A stretch of DNA of 11,832 nucleotides from Candidatus Zixiibacteriota bacterium (GTDB lineage Bacteria > Zixibacteria > MSB-5A5 > SM1-73). Each line of letters opens with the position of its first letter. The first letter of the stretch is position 1. Shown here one piece after another: positions 1 through 5,660 of the stretch. Both the position numbers and the translations under genes were made by a program. The stretch is taken from contig JAOZNS010000070.1 in assembly GCA_029933635.1 (NCBI GenBank), positions 1-11,832 on the forward strand. Direction: 5' to 3'. The notes below the pieces were generated by a model. The model was not told where the DNA came from and did no database searches. It was given only the letters and a program-made list of their open reading frames with translations.

Positions 1-2
1 AA

Positions 3-68
3 GTGGTCGGTCAGCGGATTTACCTTAAATATATTAAACGGATAAAACAGTCACTTTCTATCAGGTGA
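3..68 (+). CDS. C-terminal tail of an unidentified upstream gene (partial)
   Basis: One + strand frame is open from the window edge to a TGA at 66-68 and encodes about 21 residues, rich in Lys, Arg, Ile and Leu (it contains KYIKRIKQSLSIR). The other two forward frames stop sooner, at 43-45 and 26-28. A basic, amphipathic tail just before a membrane-lipid gene is plausible as the end of a real protein, but the piece is too short to recognise. The choice of frame rests only on length. The 43 or more bases from here to the next gene show no terminator, so this gene could share a transcript with pgsA. Confidence 0.3.
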   Translation: MVGQRIYLKYIKRIKQSLSIR

Positions 69-141
69 GATCATCGGGACTATCCCCAAAATCCGTTAGG
101 ACAAAGTCTCGATGCAACGGAAGGAAGTTAGTGAGGAGAAG

Positions 142-699
142 ATGATAATAAAAAAAAGAGACTTCTTCTTGCTACCCAACCTCTTGGCAATTTGCCGTAT
201 TTTACTTCTTCCCTTCATCTTTCTCTTTTTAGCTCAAGATACTCGCTTGGGCTTCACCGTCGCCATCATTTTAATTGTTTTTGCCGTGGCTTCAGATGTG
301 CTTGACGGCTACCTGGCAAGAAAGTTAAATCAGATCACCGATCTGGGAAAACTTCTGGATCCCTTGGCAGATAAGCTGGGCTTGGGAATCTTTGTGGTTT
401 TCATCATCATCTATCGGGGGTTTCCCATATGGGCCGCGGGGTTGCTTTTTTTGAAGGATTTTTTAACCTTTGTTGCAGCCATTGCCATGGTTAAAAAGAA
501 GAGGAGCATACTTGCTTCCAACAACTGGGGTAAATTGAACTCCTGGATCTGGGTGATCACGGTGGTTATCTATATAGCAAGGATTCACCAGCTACAACCG
601 TGGTTTTTAGCTTTCGCAACGATCTCAGTTTTGAACTGCATCCTCCAGTATCTCAAGATGTTTTTAGCTCATTATCGACTCAAGACGACAGAGGGATAA
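142..699 (+). CDS. pgsA: CDP-alcohol phosphatidyltransferase, PgsA-like (phosphatidylglycerophosphate synthase)
   Basis: This is an integral membrane enzyme that most likely transfers phosphatidyl from CDP-diacylglycerol to sn-glycerol 3-phosphate, the committed step to phosphatidylglycerol. The full CDP-alcohol phosphotransferase signature is visible: D52, D55-G56, A59-R60, G69, D73 and D77 (from the ATG at 142) in the spacing DxxDGxxAR(8)GxxxDxxxD. The four Asp bind the catalytic metals. Hydrophobic stretches on both sides fit the usual six membrane helices. At 185 residues the length is normal. An in-frame ATG at 112 would add ten charged residues (MQRKEVSEEK). The start at 142 is preferred because AGGAG (134-138) precedes it, although only 3 bases away, and because the family usually begins just before the PNLLxxxR motif seen at residues 12-19. 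The substrate could be another alcohol (inositol or serine), but the GpsA/PlsY context favours glycerol phosphate. Confidence 0.9.
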   Translation: MIIKKRDFFLLPNLLAICRILLLPFIFLFLAQDTRLGFTVAIILIVFAVASDVLDGYLARKLNQITDLGKLLDPLADKLGLGIFVVFIIIYRGFPIWAAGLLFLKDFLTFVAAIAMVKKKRSILASNNWGKLNSWIWVITVVIYIARIHQLQPWFLAFATISVLNCILQYLKMFLAHYRLKTTEG

Positions 700-726
700 A
701 ATTCTTTTCCAAAATTGGCAATTAAG

Positions 727-2034
727 ATGAAGATTAAGTCGATAAAAGATGGAAGCATCGGCTCCCTGCTTGATTTTTCCACTGAGGATGAACTTCTGGA
801 GATAAATGGTCATCCCGTAAGGGATCCCATCGATTACAAATTTTTTTCTACCGATCACCTTCTGAAGCTGAAGCTTAAAACAAAGGAGGGAAAAGTAAAA
901 AGGATAGAGGTAGAAAAACAGACAGATGAGGATTTAGGATTGGAGTTTTATCCGATCAAATACAAAAGCTGTAACAATAACTGCATCTTCTGTTTCGTGC
1001 ATCAGCTTCCCCCGGGTTTAAGAAAATCTTTGTATTTTAAGGATGAGGACTTTCGCCTTTCCTTCCTTCACGGTAACTTCATCACATTAACCAATACTTT
1101 ATATGGTGACATTAAACGCATTATACATCAACGACTTAGTCCCCTGTATATCTCCGTTCATGCCACGGATGCAAAGCTCAGGGAAAAGATGTTATCGAAT
1201 TCTCAAATTCCTGATATCCTCCCCCTGATCGATAAACTGGCTCAAGGGAGAATAAAGATGCATACCCAGATCGTTTTGTGCCCGGGAATAAATGATGGTA
1301 AACATCTACAAAAATCCGTTGAGGATTTATCCGGCTTTTATCCTTATGTAGAGTCTTTGGCTTTGGTACCGGTGGGGCTGACAAAATTTAGAAGACACCT
1401 GCCCAGAATACAGCCTGTGGATAAAACCTATTCCAGAAATATCATTAGGCTGGTGGATGAATGGCAAAGGCTCTTCAAAAAAAAGTTGGGGAGCAGATTC
1501 GTTTATGCGGCAGATGAACTGTTTATCAAAGCTGGGCTTGAGATTCCAGGCAGAAGATATTATGAGGGGTTTTATCAAGTGGAAAACGGAGTGGGCATGA
1601 TGCGTCAGTTTCTGGATCTGTTTCAGTCAAAACAGAAGCTTCTGCCCAAAAGCTTAAACAAAAACTTTAGATTAACCCTGGTCACTGGGGCATCAGCCTT
1701 CATTTTGATAAAACAGAGAATTAAAAAGAGACGGAGGATGATATCAGGTCTCGGGGTTCAAACTGTGATGGTGAAGAATAACTTCTTCGGAGAGACGGTG
1801 ACAGTAACAGGACTTTTGACCGGTTCGGATATACTGAATGCCCTCCGAGCGCAGAGAAACTTAGGCCAAATAATCCTTCTTCCACCCAACTGCATAAACC
1901 AGGACGGGTTGTTTTTGGATGATCTGACCCCCAAGGACTTAGAGAAAAAATTAGGATGTAAGGTCGTGATCGGCTCTTACGATTTGGTGGAAAGCTTAAG
2001 GAGTGCGCTGAAGGAATGGAAATCAGGGAACTAA
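727..2034 (+). CDS. DUF512 family protein: PDZ domain plus radical SAM FeS cluster domain
   Basis: The function is unknown, but the family is widespread and often sits beside der. An N-terminal PDZ-like segment (about residues 1-55) contains the hallmark EINGHPVRDPIDY. The cluster-binding motif CxxxCxxC follows (C82, C86, C89 from the ATG at 727), with F90, as in radical SAM enzymes that bind a 4Fe-4S cluster and S-adenosylmethionine. The middle carries the family's conserved LHGNFITLTN and SVHAT blocks. The C-terminal DUF512 domain has TGASA and NNFFGETVTVTGLLTGSDI. The length of 435 residues is normal. A TTG at 715 is an alternative start, adding four residues; neither start has a good Shine-Dalgarno within 12 bases. 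GAGGG at 691-695, overlapping the pgsA stop, may serve by translational coupling. The last 19 bases overlap the next gene, so the two are probably co-translated. Confidence 0.9.
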   Translation: MKIKSIKDGSIGSLLDFSTEDELLEINGHPVRDPIDYKFFSTDHLLKLKLKTKEGKVKRIEVEKQTDEDLGLEFYPIKYKSCNNNCIFCFVHQLPPGLRKSLYFKDEDFRLSFLHGNFITLTNTLYGDIKRIIHQRLSPLYISVHATDAKLREKMLSNSQIPDILPLIDKLAQGRIKMHTQIVLCPGINDGKHLQKSVEDLSGFYPYVESLALVPVGLTKFRRHLPRIQPVDKTYSRNIIRLVDEWQRLFKKKLGSRFVYAADELFIKAGLEIPGRRYYEGFYQVENGVGMMRQFLDLFQSKQKLLPKSLNKNFRLTLVTGASAFILIKQRIKKRRRMISGLGVQTVMVKNNFFGETVTVTGLLTGSDILNALRAQRNLGQIILLPPNCINQDGLFLDDLTPKDLEKKLGCKVVIGSYDLVESLRSALKEWKSGN

Positions 2035-2852
2035 AGGCAGATGAGCTGGATTATGCTGTTTTGCCCTGCGTTGATTCGGGCTTCAGAAAAACATTAAAGC
2101 AGGGAATGGACCTTCGAAAAAAGTTTTTGAAGAAGATGAAAAGGCAGGGGATTGTGCTTTTGGTCGCTTTCGAAAATTTAGGCATGGAGAAAAGAATTGA
2201 TTATCCAGGGGTGGGGCAGGTAAAAGTTAAGGATTTATCAAAGAATGGAAAAGTTCCCATTGGTTTGATTGAATATGTCCCCATCGAAAAGACCATCTTT
2301 CCAGTAACGGGAAAAGATATCGCCTTCGTTCATTGCATCTGGGTGATACCGCCCTTCTGGAGAAAGGGGGTGGCAAGGGCACTGATGGAAAACTTCCTGA
2401 CAAGAACCTCACACCTCTCCGGTGGAGCGGTGATAGCTTATGAGAAGGAATCGTGGTGGGGATTTTTCGATTACATGCCCAAATGGTTCTTCAGCAAATT
2501 TGGTTTCAAGGAGGTTGAGAAAAAAGGTAAAGCAGTTCTGATGTTTAGAAACTCAGGCAGAGCCCAACCGCCTGAGTTCATTTCATCTCAACCGGGTCCG
2601 GACATTCAGCAGAAAAAGACAAAGGTGGATTATTTCTGGAGCACCCAGTGTCCTTATTCCTGGTGGGTGGGGAAACTGCTGGATAAGAAGTTTGGAAAAT
2701 CCTCAAAATTTGAATTGAAGCTTATCAACACGGATAAAAGAAAAATCGTCCAAAAGATAGGGTTAACCTTTGGCATGAAAATGAATGGAAAAACCATCTT
2801 TGATCGGATGCCATCCTGGGACGAGGTAAACCAATCGCTTAAATCAATTTGA
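2016..2852 (+). CDS. GNAT acetyltransferase with C-terminal YoaP-like thioredoxin-fold domain
   Basis: The first part (about residues 1-178) is a GNAT N-acyltransferase. The acetyl-CoA pyrophosphate-binding motif A is seen as WRKGVARAL (115-123), preceded by the beta-4 strand AFVHCIWVIPPF. The second part (about 202-278) resembles the YoaP-like domain found at the C-terminus of some GNAT proteins such as Bacillus subtilis YoaP. It starts with a beta strand (VDYFWST) followed by CPYS (C212-S215) at the position of a thioredoxin CxxC/CxxS active site, and ends with GMKMNGKTIFDRMPSW. A Pro/Gln-rich linker (about 183-200) separates the parts. The acyl acceptor is unknown. The start ATG lies inside the DUF512 gene, with TAAGGAG at 1997-2003 (spacing 12) and AAGGA directly before the ATG. 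Position between DUF512 and der suggests co-expression with them. Confidence 0.85.
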   Translation: MEIRELKADELDYAVLPCVDSGFRKTLKQGMDLRKKFLKKMKRQGIVLLVAFENLGMEKRIDYPGVGQVKVKDLSKNGKVPIGLIEYVPIEKTIFPVTGKDIAFVHCIWVIPPFWRKGVARALMENFLTRTSHLSGGAVIAYEKESWWGFFDYMPKWFFSKFGFKEVEKKGKAVLMFRNSGRAQPPEFISSQPGPDIQQKKTKVDYFWSTQCPYSWWVGKLLDKKFGKSSKFELKLINTDKRKIVQKIGLTFGMKMNGKTIFDRMPSWDEVNQSLKSI

Positions 2853-2871
2853 CCGGTTTTTTTCGTTGATC

Positions 2872-4185
2872 ATGGCCATCCCCATCGTCACCATAATAGG
2901 CAGACCCAACGTAGGAAAGTCCACCCTTTTTAATCGGCTTTTGAGAAAGCGGATTGCGGTGGTTGATGGAGAGCCGGGCGTTACCCGAGACAGAAATTAT
3001 GCCCTTACCACCTGGAACAAAAAAAGTTTCTTTTTGGTAGATACCGGTGGATATGTTCCCTCCAGCACAAGCAATATGGAAAGCTTGGTGAGAGCTCAAG
3101 CGGAGATAGCCATCTCCGAGGCGGATTTGATCCTCTTTGTCGTGGATGCAAAGGTGGGAGCGCAGTGGCTGGATCTGGAGATAGCTAAACGTTTGAGGAA
3201 AACAAAAAAGGAGGTCCTTTTGGTGGTTAATAAGGTGGATGGAGCCAAAGAGGAAAGCGAGGCATGTTCTTTTAACAAACTTGGCTTGGGAGAACCCATA
3301 TCCGTCTCTGCCTTGAATGGTAGAAATGCAGGTGAGCTTTTGGACCGGATAGCCTCAAGCGTGCCAGAGAAGATAACAGGCGAGAAAAAGCCAGAAAGCA
3401 TCCGGGTGGCGGTGATTGGAAGACCGAACGTGGGCAAATCCTCCTTCGTCAATGCCCTTTTGGGGAAGGAGAAGCTGATAGTTTCGGAGACGCCAGGAAC
3501 CACCAGAGATGCCATCGATACCGAAATAAGGATAAACGGAAACTTCTTTACCCTGATCGATACCGCGGGTCTTAAGCGTAAGTCCAAGGTCAAAGAAGGT
3601 CTGGAGTACTATACCACCTTAAGAACCTTGAGGTCTGTCGAAAGGTGTGAGGTGGCTTTGATTCTGATCGAAGCACCTGCAGGACTTCTGAAACAGGATT
3701 TGAAGATTGCCCAGCAAGTCCGGGACATGCGCAAGGGGATGGTGATAGCAATAAATAAATGGGACCTTGTGGAGAAGGACGAAAAGACCGCTGATCTTTA
3801 TACCAGGGCATTAAGACAAAAGGCGCCGATGCTTGATTTCATTCCCTTAGTCTACATTTCGGCAAAGACCGGACAAAGGGTAAAGACTACAATGGATCAA
3901 GTTTTACGGGTTTATAATGAGAGAAGAAAAAGGATAGAGACGGCTGAGCTGAACCAGAAACTGGAGAAGGACATAAAAGCCAGACCCCCTGCTTCGGTCA
4001 AAGGGAAATATATAAAAATTTATTACGTTGCTCAGACAGATATTCAGCCGCCCACGTTCGTATTTTTCTGTAATTATCCAGAACTTCTGAAAAAATCATA
4101 TTTAAGATACCTGGAGAACAGAATAAGAAAGCATTTCGGTTTTCTGGGAACTCCCCTCCGGATGAAGATAAGAAAAAGAGAGTAG
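2872..4185 (+). CDS. der: Ribosome biogenesis GTPase Der (EngA), double Era-like GTPase
   Basis: Der is an essential cytoplasmic GTPase that helps assemble the 50S ribosomal subunit. Two G domains lie in tandem, the defining feature of the family. Domain 1 has GRPNVGKST (10-18), VTRD, DTGG (57-60) and NKVD (120-123). Domain 2 has GRPNVGKSS (183-191), GTTRD, DTAG (230-233), NKWD (295-298) and SAK (330-332). The C-terminal KH-like domain (about 350-437) shows the usual IKIYYVAQT and PPTFVFF blocks and ends in a basic tail. The length of 437 residues is typical. The ATG at 2872 is chosen because MAIPIVTIIGRPNVGKS is the usual family N-terminus; a TTG at 2866 would add only two residues. No strong Shine-Dalgarno is visible; the start lies 19 bases after the GNAT stop, so coupling is likely. 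The first-domain G5 motif reads SALNG rather than the common SAxHG. Confidence 0.97.
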   Translation: MAIPIVTIIGRPNVGKSTLFNRLLRKRIAVVDGEPGVTRDRNYALTTWNKKSFFLVDTGGYVPSSTSNMESLVRAQAEIAISEADLILFVVDAKVGAQWLDLEIAKRLRKTKKEVLLVVNKVDGAKEESEACSFNKLGLGEPISVSALNGRNAGELLDRIASSVPEKITGEKKPESIRVAVIGRPNVGKSSFVNALLGKEKLIVSETPGTTRDAIDTEIRINGNFFTLIDTAGLKRKSKVKEGLEYYTTLRTLRSVERCEVALILIEAPAGLLKQDLKIAQQVRDMRKGMVIAINKWDLVEKDEKTADLYTRALRQKAPMLDFIPLVYISAKTGQRVKTTMDQVLRVYNERRKRIETAELNQKLEKDIKARPPASVKGKYIKIYYVAQTDIQPPTFVFFCNYPELLKKSYLRYLENRIRKHFGFLGTPLRMKIRKRE

Positions 4186-4223
4186 AGTCTAAGAGGTGTT
4201 TGATCTCTCCCCGGTGGAAACAG

Positions 4224-4517
4224 ATGTCTCAGTTTTATTCAGAAGAAATAGATGTGACCATAGATGAGAAAACCAAAAATCTGCTCTCATTTATCTGGAG
4301 AGGCAAGGAGTATGGAATAAAAGAGGTGATCGCCTTTTGGCCCGATTTCAGCTACTCCAGATCGGGCGCCAAAAGAAAAAGATGGTGGCAGAGAAGACAT
4401 AGAAATTACTATCGGGTTTTAACTCAAGAGGAGGAGGTGTTCGACCTGTATTTTGACCGGGGCTCAAAAAAACAGGCATGGATATTATACAAAAAAGTGG
4501 ATCGATTCTCCGGGTGA
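4224..4517 (+). CDS. Small Trp/Arg-rich protein resembling DUF6504
   Basis: A 97-residue cytoplasmic-looking protein of unknown function. From the ATG at 4224 it opens with a strand (EEIDVTI), then FIWRGKEYGIKEVIAFW, a basic Trp-rich patch (KRKRWWQRRHRNYYRV), and VFDLYFDRG...WILYKKVD. The order FxWRGxxYxVxxVxxxW, basic patch, YxVxT, FxLYxD, WxLxxVxD is what I recall of the DUF6504 family, mainly known from Actinobacteria and other Gram-positives; this match is from memory and moderate. A TTG at 4200 would give 105 residues, but its candidate ribosome site (AGAGGTG, 4192-4198) is only 1 base away. The ATG at 4224 has GGTGGA at 4213-4218 with spacing 5, so it is preferred. The gene lies 38 bases after der and closes this gene cluster. 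The mix of aromatic and Arg residues would suit nucleic-acid binding, which is only a guess. Confidence 0.65.
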   Translation: MSQFYSEEIDVTIDEKTKNLLSFIWRGKEYGIKEVIAFWPDFSYSRSGAKRKRWWQRRHRNYYRVLTQEEEVFDLYFDRGSKKQAWILYKKVDRFSG

Positions 4518-4521
4518 AATT

Positions 4522-4545
4522 AACAAAAGATAAGTTATCTCTGTT
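4522..4545. repeat. Inverted repeat just after the der-cluster end
   Basis: AGATAA (4528-4533) and TTATCT (4535-4540) form a perfect 6-bp dyad around one central G. It is extended by AACA (4522-4525) and TGTT (4542-4545) with a 2:1 mismatch. As RNA it would be a weak stem with loop AGT; as DNA it could be an operator. It begins 5 bases after the stop codon. No T-run follows, so it is not a convincing intrinsic terminator. Confidence 0.4.
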
Positions 4546-4560
4546 GGAAGCAAAATACCA

Positions 4561-4597
4561 CCATCTCCTTCGGGGAGTGGGAGAAGACCTTCGTCTT
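4561..4597 (+). other. Two adjacent small hairpins
   Basis: CTCC (4565-4568) pairs with GGAG (4574-4577) around loop TTCGG, and the outer CCA (4561-4563) pairs with TGG (4578-4580) with T4564 bulged. A second stem follows directly: AAGAC (4584-4588), loop CTTC, GTCTT (4593-4597). Both are compact, RNA-like hairpins. They lack a downstream T-run. They may protect the 3' end of the upstream message or form part of the repeat element that follows. Confidence 0.35.
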
Positions 4598-4613
4598 TAG
4601 GATGGTCAGGTAG

Positions 4614-4662
4614 GTGGAGCTTCCAGCTCCGCAGAAACAGAAGGCAGGGGTGCCGACCTGCC
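4614..4662. repeat. REP-like tandem hairpin element
   Basis: Two strong palindromes are separated by an A-rich spacer. The first is GGAGCT (4616-4621), loop TCC, AGCTCC (4625-4630), extended by a G-C pair and a T-G wobble (4614-4632). The second is GGCAGG (4643-4648), loop of 8, CCTGCC (4657-4662); an alternative fold pairs GGCA (4643-4646) with TGCC (4651-4654). Paired GC-rich palindromes in a gap between operons resemble REP/BIME-type dispersed elements of bacterial genomes. Only one copy is present in this window, so its repeated nature is inferred from form, not shown. Confidence 0.45.
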
Positions 4663-4741
4663 GTCTTGTGTAAAATAGGTTGTGCCTAAATTACCCTTTA
4701 GTATAGGAAAAATTTTATCTCCTGTTCAGAAAAGAGGAGAA

Positions 4742-4834
4742 ATGAACTCCCAGCCAGGAGGTTCGAGAGATCCACAGAATTTAGAGAACTGGCTGGAGGT
4801 TTACTTCAGCACTGAGGGGACTCCAAGCTTCTGA
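4742..4834 (+). CDS. Possible 30-codon small ORF or leader peptide before plsY
   Basis: An ATG at 4742 preceded by GAGGAG (4734-4739, only 2 bases away) opens a 30-codon frame ending in TGA at 4832-4834. The peptide begins MNSQPGGSRDPQNLENW and continues with LEVYFSTEGTPSF; the composition looks protein-like. The frame is open back to 4679, and a GTG at 4682 would give 50 residues. It is in the same frame as plsY, with only the TGA at 4832 between them; past the stop the frame would read LSVREWLISFRTYI into the plsY region. It could be a leader peptide, an independent microprotein, or a broken N-terminal extension. I do not recognise a family. It could equally be chance, since the gap is short. 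Confidence 0.25.
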   Translation: MNSQPGGSRDPQNLENWLEVYFSTEGTPSF

Positions 4835-4891
4835 CTTTCGGTCAGGGAGTGGTTGATTTCGTTTAGAACTTATATAAGGGGAAACAAAAGA

Positions 4892-5533
4892 GTGCTTTCC
4901 ATCATCTTTATAACAGTTTTAAGCTATCTTTTAGGATCCTGCCCTTTCGGCATCATCATAAGTAAAATCTGGCGGGGAATTGACATCAGGGATTACGGAT
5001 CGAAGAACGCTGGATTTACTAACGTTTACCGAGTTATCGGACCTCTTCCCGCCGTGATTGTGCTTGGGTTAGATATTGCCAAAGGGATGACGGCGGTGCT
5101 TTTGATAACCCAAATAGCCCTGAACTTTCCATCGTTGAGCTTGATCGATCTGAAGCTTTTAGCTGGCTTGTTCGTGATCTTGGGTCATGTCTTTCCTCTG
5201 TTTGCCAAGTTTAGAGGGGGCAAAGGGATCGCCACAGGCTTGGGCGTTTTCTTATCCATCATTCCGGTGGAATCAGTTTTAGGTTTAGCCCTGTTCGTGT
5301 TGATGGTGGCTATCACCAGATATGTCTCCTTGGGGTCCCTTTCTGCCTCGGTATTCATATTTGTTGCATTGATATTTGAAAGGTATTATCTTAAACTTGA
5401 AGTGCCCATAGAGCTTTTGGTTATGATTTTTTGCCTCACAGCCTTTATCTTTTTTACTCATCGAGGTAACATAAAACGACTTCTGGCTGGAACGGAGAAT
5501 AAATTTGGTCAAAAGGATATGCGGTTGAGGTAG
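4892..5533 (+). CDS. plsY: Acyl-phosphate:glycerol-3-phosphate acyltransferase PlsY
   Basis: PlsY is an inner-membrane enzyme that transfers the acyl group from acyl-phosphate to sn-glycerol 3-phosphate, giving lysophosphatidic acid. All three conserved loops are present (numbering from the GTG at 4892): GSCPFG (15-20) with DYGSKNAGFTNVYR (34-47); GHVFPLFAKFRGGKGIAT (98-115), the phosphate-binding Gly/Lys-rich loop; and HRGNIKRLLAGTE (190-202). Hydrophobic segments match the usual multi-pass topology. The GTG at 4892 is preferred because the protein then begins like its family (MLSIIFITVLSYLLGS) and AAGGGGA (4876-4882) lies 9 bases upstream. A TTG at 4853 with AGGGAG 4 bases upstream would add 13 basic residues (226 total) and cannot be excluded. 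The motif-1 loop has GSKN and GFTN where GSGN and GATN are most common. The gene precedes gpsA, which makes its acceptor substrate. Confidence 0.93.
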   Translation: MLSIIFITVLSYLLGSCPFGIIISKIWRGIDIRDYGSKNAGFTNVYRVIGPLPAVIVLGLDIAKGMTAVLLITQIALNFPSLSLIDLKLLAGLFVILGHVFPLFAKFRGGKGIATGLGVFLSIIPVESVLGLALFVLMVAITRYVSLGSLSASVFIFVALIFERYYLKLEVPIELLVMIFCLTAFIFFTHRGNIKRLLAGTENKFGQKDMRLR

Positions 5534-5660
5534 GGGATGATTTAGATATGGGAACAGAGTTTCCCCTCTCGAAGGATTGCGATCAAATAATTGCGACGGG
5601 CAGTTTTTGTCGTTTTGAACATATTAAGGCTCAAAAGCTTTCAAGGAGAAATTGTAGGTC
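5534..5660 (+). promoter_or_regulatory. plsY-gpsA spacer with gpsA ribosome-binding site
   Basis: This 127-base gap carries a small stem (GGGAA, loop CAGAGT, TTCCC) soon after plsY and no convincing promoter or terminator. AAGGAG at 5642-5647 lies 13 bases before the gpsA ATG, rather far; TAGG just upstream of the ATG is the closer but weaker option. An ATG at 5548 opens a 64-codon frame across the gpsA start, but its sequence looks like noise. Confidence 0.35.

Larger units (their letters stand above)
4518..4891. other. Gene-poor spacer between the der cluster and plsY
   Basis: About 370 bases without a confident gene. It holds the dyad at 4522-4545, the hairpins at 4561-4597, the REP-like pair at 4614-4662 and the small ORF at 4742-4834. 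Further pairings are TCTCCT (4718-4723) with AGGAGA (4735-4740), which would cover the small ORF's ribosome site; CCAGCCAG (4750-4757) with CTGGCTGG (4789-4796); and CTGAC (4831-4835) with GTCAG (4841-4845), directly before AGGGAG. A weak promoter candidate is TTGTGC (4680-4685), 16 bases, TATAGG (4702-4707). The density of stems suggests a structured 5' leader for plsY. I cannot match it to a known riboswitch class. Confidence 0.4.

Noticed and set aside
3096..3593. 165-codon - strand frame inside der
   Set aside because: It is antisense to the conserved G-domain coding sequence, where codon bias opens the opposite strand; it matches no family known to me.
4832..4834. TGA recoding (Trp, Gly or Sec) joining the small ORF to plsY
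   Set aside because: TGA is used as a normal stop in several genes here and no SECIS-like element or conserved reason for recoding is seen; kept only as part of the small-ORF finding.
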